Positions 8,529 to 17,680 of a stretch of DNA of 49,763 nt are shown here, piece by piece. Every line of letters starts with the position of its first letter. Positions within the stretch are counted from its first letter, which is position 1. The notes beneath the pieces were generated by a model. The model did not search any database. It was given only the letters and a program-made list of their open reading frames with translations, and was not told the origin of the DNA. The DNA comes from Calditrichota bacterium (GTDB taxonomy: Bacteria; Calditrichota; Calditrichia; Calditrichales; Calditrichaceae), in NCBI GenBank assembly GCA_013151275.1, contig JAADIP010000133.1, positions 1-49,763 of the forward strand, given 5' to 3'. A program made the position numbers and the translations under genes.

Positions 8529-8609
8529 GGCAACCCCAAAGCCTGGTTTATATCCCAAAAACCGGTTTCTGTTTATTTTAATCCCGCTTTTCATTTTTCC
8601 ACTCTCTGC

Positions 8610-11075
8610 CTATCTCACCAGAATCATCTTTTTGGTTTTAAGTTTTTCGGCTGTTTTTAATCGATACAAATACACTCCGCTGACAACGGGCACTCCCCTG
8701 TCGTCCCTGCCGTCCCAAATAATTTGATGTTCTCCGGGCGATTGTCTTTCCCTGACCAGCGTGCGGATTTTCTGCCCGAGGAGATTGTAAACGGATAATT
8801 CGACAAAATCGGTTTTTGAAATTTCGTAAGAAATGGTCGTTTGCGGATTGAAGGGATTGGGATAATTCTGTTTTAAATTGAAGGACATCGCCCGTTGCCC
8901 ATACGATGAAACTTCCGTGAAATTTTTTACCGGTAGAATTCTACCCATCACATCATACCCGTCTCCCTCAGTACTGAGCTCATCCCAGGCAAAAAACAAT
9001 AGATTACCATAGGGCATGGCTAAAGGATTCTTTTTATTCGCTTCCGTTTTCCGACTGATCAAGACATTCTCATTTAACACTTCTCCGGAAAGGTTGAAAG
9101 AATTTGCCATGAGATCACCGTCTTTAATAAATGGCACTAAAAACGTATTTTCCGATAATTGAACAGGATCGCCTGTCTGTTCACAATAAGGAGTCAATGT
9201 GAGCGATCCCGAAAGTGTATCTCCGGTCAATGAAACTATAGCACCTTCTAAAAATTCTTTCTCCCGGGTTAAAAGGAAAAGCTGGGAATCAAAAACAAGC
9301 TTGATTTCGTTATCGAACTCTTTAACCGCGCTTAAGGGTTTTAACTCGTAAGAAAATTTTTGAGCGAAATTGTACCACACCAACCAGAAAGCGTCGTCCG
9401 AAGTTTGGAAAATTTTCAGATCCCGGATATATTGGTTTGACGCTGTTTCAACCGAATTAAGCAGGAGACCGGAACCGGAAAATTTTTGTATTTTAATGTT
9501 TCTGTTGTCAGAATAGGCAAAAATAAAAGAAGTGTCGGAAACTATTTTAGCCGTTGCTTTAACTGAATGATAATTATCGGAAAAAAACAGGGTATCACTG
9601 AACTGTAAATTAAAATCGGAATCATAGATCGAATAGCCTGTTATGTACGGACTGTACCATACCCATACCCGCAACACCGAATTATCAGGGAAAAAATTAT
9701 ACTGCCAGCCGTTCAGCTTTATTTCTTCTCCCTTTGGTTCTCCTTCTTTTTTTACCCATCGCCCCCAATAACCGGTTTCGTCCTGGTAAATCACAAAAAA
9801 CATGTCGTTTTGCGGTACAACCGTCCGAACCGATTCATTACTTCCCCTTTCATCATCGTTCAATTTAATAGAATCAACTGCGTTAAAATTCCGGTAATGA
9901 GTAAAATAGATGTCTTCGTTACTGCTCTTCAGCGAATAAAAATCGCCTGGCGCCAAATACAGTAAATTCTCTTCTCCCAAACTACTTCCCATTGTCGAGT
10001 CGATTTCAAATTTTCCCGAGAATTCGCCGCTTTCATTAAAATAATAAAAATAATTTTTGAATACTGTTATAGCGTCTCCATTCCAATCCAGCATTGATAT
10101 TAAAACTAAAATGCTTTTATCGTTTCCCCGCCTAATAGACAACGAACAGTTTGAAATGGAAGTTACAGAGGGCATTTCGATGAAACGTACAGAATCCGCT
10201 TCGCCGCTTGACTTGATTCGGAAATAATTCAACCGCCCTGAATCCGGTTCCCAAAAGGAGACAAAAAGAGTTGTGTCGTTTAAAGGGATGGAATTAAGGC
10301 GAATTTCAAAATAACTTTGAAAAGGATAATCATAATTAAGATAATTATTTAAATCTTTAATTAATTGTTTTTCAAGCACTATGGAATCCTGAGCATTGAA
10401 AAGAGTGAAAAAAATACCCGTACTTGGTTCCGAATTGTCTTTCATCGCATCGTTTAAAAAAATCAACAGGTAGTATTCATCCGCAAAAGACGAAGCGGTC
10501 AGACGGGCGGGTTTAAACAGATAATTCTGAGGCTCTCCAATCATATTACCTGATAAATCATAGCGTTTGCTTTGCAAATAAGAATCGTAACGCCCAAAGT
10601 ATAAAAAGGAATCGCTAAACGGAATTATTTGATAATCGTAGCCCGTAAAACCGGTACCGCACCAGGGCCATTGAAAAATATTAAAATCAATTTCCGAAGA
10701 TATTGGCTTTTCATCATGATAAATCTTTCCCGTTAAAACAGAATACCCCATGTCATAATCGCTTTGATAATCGGTGAGTTTTGTTGCCACCCAAACGGAA
10801 TCTTGTAAATAAATAATTTGATCATTTCCATAAACAGAGAAATTTTTCCTAACGGGTTGAAATAGTGGATTTAAAAACTGAGCATAAACTTTTGGATTAC
10901 CTTCTCTGTAATCCGTCCATGTCGCAAGGATAAAATCATTTTCATAAACAAATAATTTTGGATTTTGCTTAAGAAAAGTGGACGGCTCGTTTTCAATGTT
11001 AATTTTAAACTCCTGAGAAAATACCGAATTGATCAAAAAAGATAACACCAAAATTACACGGTAACCGTTCTTCAT
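8610..11075 (-). CDS. Large secreted protein with C-terminal sorting tail
   Basis: An 821-residue exported protein: signal peptide (about residues 1-20, ending near VFSQ), a long beta-rich body with repeated strand-turn segments and many Asp/Ser/Tyr residues, then a C-terminal domain containing QNYPNPFNPQTTISYEI and ending TKKMILVR. The body has recurrent phrases such as ATWTDYREGNPKVYAQ and WLVWYN that suggest a beta-propeller-like architecture, but I cannot assign a family. The tail matches those of the genes at 5160 and 12092, implying export through the same type IX-like route. ATG 11075 has a GGGGA site four bases upstream. Role unknown; surface or extracellular. Confidence 0.85.
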   Translation of the reverse strand: MKNGYRVILVLSFLINSVFSQEFKINIENEPSTFLKQNPKLFVYENDFILATWTDYREGNPKVYAQFLNPLFQPVRKNFSVYGNDQIIYLQDSVWVATKLTDYQSDYDMGYSVLTGKIYHDEKPISSEIDFNIFQWPWCGTGFTGYDYQIIPFSDSFLYFGRYDSYLQSKRYDLSGNMIGEPQNYLFKPARLTASSFADEYYLLIFLNDAMKDNSEPSTGIFFTLFNAQDSIVLEKQLIKDLNNYLNYDYPFQSYFEIRLNSIPLNDTTLFVSFWEPDSGRLNYFRIKSSGEADSVRFIEMPSVTSISNCSLSIRRGNDKSILVLISMLDWNGDAITVFKNYFYYFNESGEFSGKFEIDSTMGSSLGEENLLYLAPGDFYSLKSSNEDIYFTHYRNFNAVDSIKLNDDERGSNESVRTVVPQNDMFFVIYQDETGYWGRWVKKEGEPKGEEIKLNGWQYNFFPDNSVLRVWVWYSPYITGYSIYDSDFNLQFSDTLFFSDNYHSVKATAKIVSDTSFIFAYSDNRNIKIQKFSGSGLLLNSVETASNQYIRDLKIFQTSDDAFWLVWYNFAQKFSYELKPLSAVKEFDNEIKLVFDSQLFLLTREKEFLEGAIVSLTGDTLSGSLTLTPYCEQTGDPVQLSENTFLVPFIKDGDLMANSFNLSGEVLNENVLISRKTEANKKNPLAMPYGNLLFFAWDELSTEGDGYDVMGRILPVKNFTEVSSYGQRAMSFNLKQNYPNPFNPQTTISYEISKTDFVELSVYNLLGQKIRTLVRERQSPGEHQIIWDGRDDRGVPVVSGVYLYRLKTAEKLKTKKMILVR

Positions 11076-11215
11076 TGGATCCCCACAAATTTTAACTATT
11101 CTTTATTGATTCAAAATTAATGCCAAAAGAAATATTTGCTTTCAGCTCTGATAAATTGGATGATTTACAACTGGGTTTGACGAATTGTTTTCGTGTAGTA
11201 CGAATATTTTTCGCA

Positions 11216-12088
11216 CTAAAAAGAATACCGCAGGCTTATTCCGTTTACTATTGAATTTTCAGCCGCAGGAAATAACGACAGGGTTAATTGTCTTTCGGGA
11301 TTTCGGAACAGCGCCGCGGTCAAATCAAATTGGGCGTAGCCCCACACCAAAGCGTAAGCCAACAGCGCTCCGTTGCGAATTTTAAAAGATCTATTGTAAG
11401 CGTTGTATTTTCGGTCGATATCATTTTGTTCGAGGGCGTTCAGGTATTTTTTTTCCAAATCGTTGGTGCGCAAAATAAAATAAACCGAAGCCGAAAGACT
11501 TGCCGCCGAAAGCCCCGTCAATATCAAGCCCTTTTCCTTTTGACCGGAGTACAAATGTCCCCAGCCCGGAAAAACAATCGAGCGCAGCACCGACCTGCGA
11601 AAGCGTGAAAGATCGGGTTTTGCTTCTTTTATTTTCTCCGTTTTCTTTAATTGTTCGCTTTTCTTTTTTTCGGACAGATAGTTATTTTTAATCTTTTCAA
11701 AAAAACTGATTATCTTGGGCGAGTTTTTAAGAGTATCCAACCGATAATCCGGTTTTATTTTCAAGATTTTCAGAAAGGCAAGCGTCGCCAGTTCGTCTTC
11801 GTCAAGAACATAGTAGGCGATAGCCCGCATGCGCAGAACATCAATGATTTCACTTTCCGACAGATTCTCTTTTTGTTGCAACAATTCAGTCGAAAGATCG
11901 ATTACTTTTTTGTACTCGAACGAAGAGAACGCCTTTTGCACAGCGGATACCGTAACCTGTTTGGTTTGAGCCGTTCCGATCTGGCAGTTAAAAACCAAAA
12001 TGAGCAAAAAAGAGAGTAACCGTAAAAAACCGCGATAACCGGAAAAATCGAACAGCGTTTGCAATCGGTTTCCTGCAAAAAGGCTCAT
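11216..12088 (-). CDS. DUF5683-like membrane protein with helical (TPR-like) N-terminal region
   Basis: The 290-residue product begins with a hydrophobic export segment (about 22-40, ending GTAQ), has a helical region (45-150) resembling TPR-type repeats, a charged Lys/Glu linker, then a C-terminal part with SVLRSIVFPGWGHLYSGQKEKG, the hallmark of DUF5683-like proteins, followed by further hydrophobic helices and an aromatic C-terminus (LRYSF). It probably sits in the envelope. Its GAGG ribosome site overlaps the last codons of the Kelch gene and the gap is 3 bp, so the two are tightly coupled. It closes the operon that starts with the lipoprotein at 17499. Function unknown. Confidence 0.75.
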   Translation of the reverse strand: MSLFAGNRLQTLFDFSGYRGFLRLLSFLLILVFNCQIGTAQTKQVTVSAVQKAFSSFEYKKVIDLSTELLQQKENLSESEIIDVLRMRAIAYYVLDEDELATLAFLKILKIKPDYRLDTLKNSPKIISFFEKIKNNYLSEKKKSEQLKKTEKIKEAKPDLSRFRRSVLRSIVFPGWGHLYSGQKEKGLILTGLSAASLSASVYFILRTNDLEKKYLNALEQNDIDRKYNAYNRSFKIRNGALLAYALVWGYAQFDLTAALFRNPERQLTLSLFPAAENSIVNGISLRYSF

Positions 12089-12091
12089 AAC

Positions 12092-13393
12092 TCACCTCAA
12101 AACAATCAGGCGTTTGGTTTGCGCGCCGTCAGCAGTGGAAAGCCGGTAAAAATAGACCCCGCTCGCCGCGTCATGTCCGTAGGCGTCTTTACCGTTCCAT
12201 TTGTAACTGTGCTCTCCCGCGGCAAAAAAACCGTTTACAAGGGTAACAACACGCGTTCCCGTGATGGAGTAAATATCAAGCGACAGGGTTTGCGCCCGGT
12301 TGATGTAAAATTTAATGGTTGTCGAACTATTGAAGGGATTGGGATAGTTATCGAACAAAACGATCTTATCGGGAATAACCCCGCTCCTCGACCTGACCGG
12401 CGTGAATTGCGGCTCTATTTTTAATTTTTCAACCGAAGAAGCGCAATTTCCCAGAACATCTTTCCCGCCGAAAACATAAACGGAGCTGTCGAAAAACGCG
12501 GCGGTTAATTCCGATCGCGCAATATTTAATTGAGGCAGCGGCTCCATATTATCGATGTATTTGTCCCTTACATAAATCCTTTCGCCCGACGCCAGTGCGG
12601 GAGCGCTTTCGTTGTAACCGCCGATAATGGCTATCGAACCGTCCGAAAGCGTAACCGCCGCTCCGGCTGCCCTCTCTTCGAACAATGTCCGGGTTGATTT
12701 CTGCCATTCGTGAGTTGCAATGTCAAAGGTGTAAATATCTTTCAGAATCCCGTTCAGCGCGCCTCCCATAACAAAAATCGTTTGATCCACGATCGCCGAC
12801 ATCTGCTGGATTACATCCTGATCCGAATATTCCACTTCGGAAAAACTGCTCGGACGGCTGAAGGTAACCGTCGCGCCCGGAACGTAGTATTCTACCAGAT
12901 AAGGAACTTTTATCGTATCGGATTGGGAATAACCGGAAACATATCCGCCGAAAATGTACAGATTATTTTGATAGACCTGCGAAGTGGAAAACTGCCGGTT
13001 GAATATGCGGTTTTGATCATAAATATAGGTGCCGTCCATGAAATCCCACATCTCCAGACCGGAGTCGCTTTCAGCCGTTCCTCCGAAAAGGATTACACTG
13101 TTGCGGTAATTGGCAGCCGAAAGCCCGTAACGCCGGAAGCGAAGGGTGTCCGCGGCAATGCGCCATTCATTTTTCAAGGGATTGAAAACCTGGATCAAAT
13201 TGGTTGTGGAATAGGTAGAATCGGTGTAACCTCCGAAAACGTAAATTAGCGAATCCTTCACAATTGCCTGCGCGCCTTTAACCGGATAGGGCATTTGTCC
13301 GATAATCTGCCAGGTTTCCTCTTGCGCCCTGAGCAATAACGGCAAAAGTAAAAGGAAAAGGAAAACAAAAAAATTAAAAAGCCGGTGTTTCAT
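12092..13393 (-). CDS. Secreted Kelch-repeat beta-propeller protein with sorting tail
   Basis: A 433-residue protein with a signal peptide (to about 23, LRAQ), then five or six Kelch repeats (about 30-340) recognisable by repeated IYVFGGY/ILFGG/IYIFGGY/IFVMGG/IAIIGGY/VYVFGG followed by W-containing strands. The tail from about 345 carries DNYPNPFNSSTTIKFYI and ends RLIVLR, the FlgD-like sorting domain also seen at 5160 and 8610. It is probably exported and binds a protein or carbohydrate ligand. It lies 64 bp downstream of the split kinase gene and 3 bp before the DUF5683-like gene, so it belongs to the same operon. Confidence 0.9.
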   Translation of the reverse strand: MKHRLFNFFVFLFLLLLPLLLRAQEETWQIIGQMPYPVKGAQAIVKDSLIYVFGGYTDSTYSTTNLIQVFNPLKNEWRIAADTLRFRRYGLSAANYRNSVILFGGTAESDSGLEMWDFMDGTYIYDQNRIFNRQFSTSQVYQNNLYIFGGYVSGYSQSDTIKVPYLVEYYVPGATVTFSRPSSFSEVEYSDQDVIQQMSAIVDQTIFVMGGALNGILKDIYTFDIATHEWQKSTRTLFEERAAGAAVTLSDGSIAIIGGYNESAPALASGERIYVRDKYIDNMEPLPQLNIARSELTAAFFDSSVYVFGGKDVLGNCASSVEKLKIEPQFTPVRSRSGVIPDKIVLFDNYPNPFNSSTTIKFYINRAQTLSLDIYSITGTRVVTLVNGFFAAGEHSYKWNGKDAYGHDAASGVYFYRLSTADGAQTKRLIVLR

Positions 13394-13457
13394 AACGATT
13401 GTCTCGATATATTTTTATTACTTAATATTTACAAAAATAATGCCACTTTTATTTCTT

Positions 13458-14276
13458 TCACTTTTCCCCGCTGTCGGAATTTAATTTTACCCGAATTCGA
13501 AGCGTATCGTTTTTATTGGCTGTAAACCTTTTTTCATAAGTCGGGAATTGCGGATTGGTAATCGTCAGAACATGTTCCCCGGGAATAATCCGCAGCGGCG
13601 AACGCAGGGGGCTATCGTCGATGTATTTGCCGTCCACAAAAATTTTACCCCAGGGATAAACCTCGCAATCCAGATAGCCGAACAAAGTATCCAGATTGGC
13701 TTTAAAGACTACCGTTTTGGCAGGCGGAATATAAATCCGGGTTTCGTAATCAGGATACGCCGGATGCTTCAGCTTTAAACGGTGCCATCCGCTGTCCAGC
13801 GTAACCGGCTGTTTTAACGGAGTCGTCATCTCCGCTACCGAATCTATGATCACCCTTGCCCACGGCAGGCAGTCAATCCATAAACTTCCTTTAACCGGTT
13901 CGATGATTCTGTTTACCGCCGCCTCCGATTCTGCCTTTTTTGGTTCGGGTTGCAGGCTTTTGTTTTTTGTCGTAGGGATTACCTCCCTCTTCGCTATTGA
14001 AGGCAAAGACGACGTGTCTGTCGGGATTTCCCGGGGTTGACCGGAAACTGCCTGTGTTGTGTCCGGCGCGAAAGACGTTTGCTTTTTTTGCGCCGATCGG
14101 CTTTTCAAAAGAACGACGAAAATCAAAATCAAAATCAGCAGAATTCCGGCAGCGACTATCGGAAATAACAAATTCTTTTTTTTGGTCTGTGATTTTTTCG
14201 CGACTCCGGCTTGCGTCGGCAAAAACCGCAGAATTTCCTCGGCGGAGCGGAAACGGCGCTGCGGCTCTTTTTGCAA
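13458..14276 (-). CDS. C-terminal half of a split Ser/Thr kinase: transmembrane helix and two PEGA domains
   Basis: This frame begins inside the end of a kinase domain (LLQKEPQRRFRSAEEILRFL is the usual last kinase helix), continues through a basic linker, a transmembrane helix (about 35-57), a Ser/Thr/Pro-rich stretch and two PEGA-type repeats (about 130-195 and 200-268; GSLWIDCLPWARVIIDS and GYLDCEVYPWGKIFVDG). Its apparent TTG start at 14276 is really an internal Leu codon. Removing one copy of a 14-bp duplication at 14392-14419 joins it in frame to the 14387-15040 kinase fragment, giving about 522 residues. As it stands this half would be translated only by reinitiation or slippage. Confidence 0.8.
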   Translation of the reverse strand: MQKEPQRRFRSAEEILRFLPTQAGVAKKSQTKKKNLLFPIVAAGILLILILIFVVLLKSRSAQKKQTSFAPDTTQAVSGQPREIPTDTSSLPSIAKREVIPTTKNKSLQPEPKKAESEAAVNRIIEPVKGSLWIDCLPWARVIIDSVAEMTTPLKQPVTLDSGWHRLKLKHPAYPDYETRIYIPPAKTVVFKANLDTLFGYLDCEVYPWGKIFVDGKYIDDSPLRSPLRIIPGEHVLTITNPQFPTYEKRFTANKNDTLRIRVKLNSDSGEK

Positions 14277-14386
14277 CAGTCCTTTTACGATTTGTCGGAT
14301 GTTTTCGGGGAAGGCGGAATAGGTTTTTTCCAGATCCTGCGGATTAAAATTCAGAATATTATTAAGCGTCGTTCCCGCATCGTTTC

Positions 14387-15040
14387 CTAAAAAAGGATTC
14401 TTTCCAAAGGATTCTTTCCCTGAAACATCTCGTAAATGATGATTCCCAGATTGAACAGATCGCTAAGAGACGAAAGTTCTTCTCCCCTGATCTGTTCGGG
14501 AGACATGTAAGCCGGGGTGCCCACCACAGAACCGGCTTCGGTGATATTGTTCTCGTCTTTAATTACGGCAAGACCGAAATCCGCAATTTTTAGTTCCAAC
14601 CGGTCATTGATCAGAATGTTTTCCGGTTTCAGATCACGATGGATAATGCCCCGATCGTGAGCAAAATTCAGCGCATCGGCTAATTGCGCGATCAGATGTT
14701 CTTTTTGCCCGATCGTCAGTTTTTTGGAGCTGAGCCAGACACGCAGATTCTGACTTTCAAAATATTCGAACGAGATGTAAAAAAAGTTCTTCCAGGTTCC
14801 GAAATCGAGCACTTTAATAATATTGGGGTGATCCAGACGGGCTAATATCTTTGCTTCCCGTTTAAAGCGCGGCAAAATATTGGGATCGGGCAAGGCTTTG
14901 GTGTTCAGCGTTTTCAGGAAAATTCTTTTGCCGAGAAAAATGTGATTCGCCAGATAGACCGCGCTAAAGGCATCCTTTTTCACGCAGCGTTCGATTTCGA
15001 ATTTTTCGAACAAAATTTCAGGCTGTGTTTTCCCGCTCAC
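14387..15040 (-). CDS. Ser/Thr protein kinase catalytic domain (truncated by frameshift)
   Basis: A Hanks-type kinase domain of about 215 residues that phosphorylates protein Ser/Thr. Visible motifs: Lys43 in FLKTL, Glu62, HRDLKPEN (134-141), DFG (Asp154) and GTPAYMSPEQ (174-183). The glycine loop is atypical, VKKDAFSAVYLA instead of GxGxxG. The frame then ends at LERILF owing to the 14-bp duplication; the missing last helices, transmembrane helix and PEGA repeats lie in the 13458-14276 frame. GTG 15040 overlaps the stop of the sigma-54 activator by 23 bp, indicating translational coupling. If the frame is restored it would be a membrane kinase with periplasmic PEGA domains. Confidence 0.88.
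   Translation of the reverse strand: MSGKTQPEILFEKFEIERCVKKDAFSAVYLANHIFLGKRIFLKTLNTKALPDPNILPRFKREAKILARLDHPNIIKVLDFGTWKNFFYISFEYFESQNLRVWLSSKKLTIGQKEHLIAQLADALNFAHDRGIIHRDLKPENILINDRLELKIADFGLAVIKDENNITEAGSVVGTPAYMSPEQIRGEELSSLSDLFNLGIIIYEMFQGKNPLERILF
14392..14419. repeat. Perfect 14-bp tandem duplication that frameshifts the kinase gene
   Basis: The plus strand reads AAAGGATTCTTTCC twice with no gap (14392-14405 and 14406-14419). Because 14 is not a multiple of three, the second copy shifts the frame and produces the TAG stop of the kinase ORF at 14387. With one copy removed the reading continues GKNPFLGNDAG and the total length (1583 minus 14) is divisible by three. Confidence 0.95.
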
Positions 15041-16508
15041 GCTCTATCTCTTTCAATTTTAACTGAATCCAGCGCACGGAAACGCCAAGTGATTTGGCAG
15101 TTAAGGTGCGGTTGCCGCCAAACTTTTGTAATCGTTTAAGAAGCAGTAATTTCTCAAAATCCCTGAGCGTTCCCTCGAATCGTTCGGGCGATTCCTCTTC
15201 GTCAAGAATAATGTGTTCGGGTAAAATCCGGTTTCCGTCGCACAAAATCAAAGCCCTTTGAACGGTGTTTTCCAATTGCCGGACATTGCCGGGCCAGGAG
15301 TAACTTTCCATTTTTTTAAGCGCCTGAGGATCAAAACGGACAGCCCTGGCTGCGAATTTTTTAATGAAAGAATTAGCCAGCAAAGGAATATCCCCCGCCC
15401 GATCGCGCAGTGGCGGAATATGGATCGGAAACACATTCAGACGATAGAAGAGGTCTTCGCGGAACTTCCCTTCTCTGACTAACTGACGCAGATCCTTATT
15501 GGTGGCTGTAATAATCCGAACGTTCACTTTTTTTACGCGGGTGTCGCCAAGGGGGATAATTTCCTGATTCTGTATCACGCGCAGCAATTTAGCCTGCAAA
15601 GCAACGGAGATATCGGCGATTTCATCGAGAAAAAAACTTCCGCCGTCCGCAACCTCAAACAAACCCTTTTTATCGCCGACGGCTCCGGTAAACGCTCCCT
15701 TTTTGTAGCCGAACAATTCGCTTTCCAACAGCGTGTCCGGAATACTTCCGCAAAATTGCGCCAGATAGGGCTTGTCTTTTCGGTTGCTGAGCTCATGGAT
15801 GGCTTTGGCGGCAAGTTCTTTTCCCGTTCCGCTCTCCCCGGTAATAAGAACCGTGGCGTCGGTTTGCGCCACCTTGCGAATTAATGAAAAGAACTTTTTC
15901 ATTGCCGGACTTTGTCCGATCATTTGCGGAAGCGGCGCGCTGATATCCAATTTATGACGCAGGGCGATATTTTCTTTTTGCAGATTTTCCAGATAAATAA
16001 TCTTTTCCAGAGCAAGCGAAACCAGATTGGCGAAAAATTCAAGAAAGCGCAGATTTTCTTCACTGAATTCGCGGCGATTTTTCCGGCTGTCGGCTAAAAT
16101 GACTCCCCAGATTTTGCCTTCGTTAAAAATGGGAACGCCGATTACGCTTTTGATATTTTGAATCCGAACGCTTTCGAATTGTGAAATTTGCGGATCGCTT
16201 TGCACATCATGGTACAAACAGGGCGCCTGACGTTCGATTACTTTCTGCAAAATTCCCGATGAGAATGCCGATAAATCGCTGATCGTCTCTTTTTGAATGT
16301 TTCTGGCTGCTATGATCGAAAAGCTCTGATCCGCATCATCGTAACGCACGAATAACGCGCGTTCCGCTTGAATGGCGTCAACCACCAGGTCCATCGACTT
16401 TTCCACCAGATTTTCGCGAACCGTGACCGAATTGAGCATCCGGCTGATGCGATACAACGTATCGAACTGTTTTTTACTGATATTGCGGATTTCTTTTATC
16501 TCTTCCAT
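15018..16508 (-). CDS. GAF-domain sigma-54-dependent transcriptional activator (NtrC family)
   Basis: A 496-residue enhancer-binding protein from ATG 16508 (a longer reading would run into the upstream gene). A GAF domain (about 20-160) takes the place of a receiver. The central AAA+ domain (about 180-410) has Walker A GESGTGKE, the sigma-54 contact loop GAFTGA, Walker B FFLDEIAD and R-finger segments; the C-terminus is a Fis-type helix-turn-helix (NRTLTAKSLGVSVRWIQLKLKE). It should remodel RNA polymerase-sigma-54 in response to a ligand or to the kinase encoded next. It starts one base after the lipoprotein stop and overlaps the kinase start, so it belongs to the 17499-11216 operon. Promoter targets were not found. 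Confidence 0.95.
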   Translation of the reverse strand: MEEIKEIRNISKKQFDTLYRISRMLNSVTVRENLVEKSMDLVVDAIQAERALFVRYDDADQSFSIIAARNIQKETISDLSAFSSGILQKVIERQAPCLYHDVQSDPQISQFESVRIQNIKSVIGVPIFNEGKIWGVILADSRKNRREFSEENLRFLEFFANLVSLALEKIIYLENLQKENIALRHKLDISAPLPQMIGQSPAMKKFFSLIRKVAQTDATVLITGESGTGKELAAKAIHELSNRKDKPYLAQFCGSIPDTLLESELFGYKKGAFTGAVGDKKGLFEVADGGSFFLDEIADISVALQAKLLRVIQNQEIIPLGDTRVKKVNVRIITATNKDLRQLVREGKFREDLFYRLNVFPIHIPPLRDRAGDIPLLANSFIKKFAARAVRFDPQALKKMESYSWPGNVRQLENTVQRALILCDGNRILPEHIILDEEESPERFEGTLRDFEKLLLLKRLQKFGGNRTLTAKSLGVSVRWIQLKLKEIERERENTA

Positions 16509-16509
16509 C

Positions 16510-17499
16510 TCACTGCACCTGAAACGACTTGAATTTGGAACGCGCCCGATTGCCGAAATTATCGATAACCCAGACCGCCCAGATGTAATTGCTGATCGGC
16601 TGCGTGGGCAGCGGCGCATCTACTTCTACCGATGAGGCGGTCGCCGGAAGTCCTTCCTTTTGCCAGATTAATTGCGGATCGGCTTCGTCCGTGCGTATTT
16701 CAACCGTGTAAGTGAAAGCGTAACCCGGATTAATCGGCTCCCAACGTAATGTGGGCGTGGAATTGACTACCTCGTGACTGGCGGGACTCTTAAGCTGCAC
16801 TTCGTCCCGAATTATTCTCCGGATTTGCGCCTGACAGATATTCACTGAATGTTTATAGGCGTCTTTGACGATAATATTAAAAACATTCCCTATCAGCTCT
16901 TCAGCCGAATTAAGCTTTAATTGAGAAAGAGTGATGCGGCTTTTCTCATAAAATTTTTCAATTGTGTCAAAAGTCAACAAGGTCGAAAAATCCAATGACG
17001 GACTTCGGAAGAATACGCTGTCGATATCGTTGTCTGAATCCGAAATGCGGGCTCTGACATAAACTTCCAGAATCTGAATGTTCGGATAACGATTAATAAT
17101 GCTGCTGTAAAAGATTAATGAGTCCAGAGTCGGCAAGGCGTTCAGATGTATTTCTCCGTACCAGTTCGTTTTGCCCCGCCAGTCGATGTACAAAGAATCG
17201 TAGTGATACCCTTCTTTTCGGAAGAATAACCAACCATCGACTTTTTTCACATTTTCCATGGAAAAATAGCCGTTTTGATCCGTTCTGCACATTCGTTCAG
17301 CCGCGTCAAATTTTACCTCGGTCTGATTCAGCGTTTTAAAAGGAAGACTAAAAGTGAAAACTCTTCCTTCCACATTGGCGAACTTTCGATGCGGATTCGA
17401 CGCGTCCAAAGGATTATTGCGGGGCGCGTCACATCCGGAAAGAATTAAGACGATGATATTCGATAGTAAAATTAAAAAGCCAAATCGAAAAAAAGCCAT
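16510..17499 (-). CDS. Lipoprotein with C-terminal fibronectin-like region
   Basis: From ATG 17499 (a TTG at 17508 is less likely) the 329-residue product has a signal peptide with lipobox LILSGC, a Gly/Asp-rich carboxypeptidase-regulatory-like strand region near VEGRVFTFSL, and a C-terminal part beginning LKSPASHEVVNSTPTLRWEP that looks like a fibronectin type III/Ig-like domain ending in a W-rich strand. It is anchored to an envelope membrane. It is the first gene of the activator/kinase/Kelch operon and could be the sensor or structural lipoprotein of that system. The precise domain family is not certain. Confidence 0.8.
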   Translation of the reverse strand: MAFFRFGFLILLSNIIVLILSGCDAPRNNPLDASNPHRKFANVEGRVFTFSLPFKTLNQTEVKFDAAERMCRTDQNGYFSMENVKKVDGWLFFRKEGYHYDSLYIDWRGKTNWYGEIHLNALPTLDSLIFYSSIINRYPNIQILEVYVRARISDSDNDIDSVFFRSPSLDFSTLLTFDTIEKFYEKSRITLSQLKLNSAEELIGNVFNIIVKDAYKHSVNICQAQIRRIIRDEVQLKSPASHEVVNSTPTLRWEPINPGYAFTYTVEIRTDEADPQLIWQKEGLPATASSVEVDAPLPTQPISNYIWAVWVIDNFGNRARSKFKSFQVQ

Positions 17500-17680
17500 G
17501 GGACACAATCAAATTATTCTGAACTCAATTTTATTCGGGAATAATATAATTCCAAACAAAATAAAGAACAATCTTTTAAAATGATTAAGCGCAATTTTAA
17601 GCAATTCTTTTTGCAGTGAAAGCAAAATTTGAAGAAATTGCCTTAAAAATAAAATTCGGCTTAAAATTCAAAGGATCGTT
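17500..17680. promoter_or_regulatory. Divergent intergenic region between lipoprotein operon and NUDIX gene
   Basis: This AT-rich 181-bp gap separates the two divergent transcription units and must hold both promoters. A short inverted repeat GGAAT/ATTCC sits at about 17538-17553 and could be an operator. I found no convincing -24/-12 (sigma-54) or -35/-10 pair, so no start site is claimed. Confidence 0.35.

Noticed and set aside
14276..14276. TTG at 14276 as a real start of a separate PEGA gene
   Set aside because: It is an internal Leu codon of the last kinase helix; the protein in front of it is the other half of the same gene.
17500..17680. Sigma-54 promoter for the lipoprotein operon
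   Set aside because: No TGGCAC-N5-TTGC pair was seen in the divergent interval.
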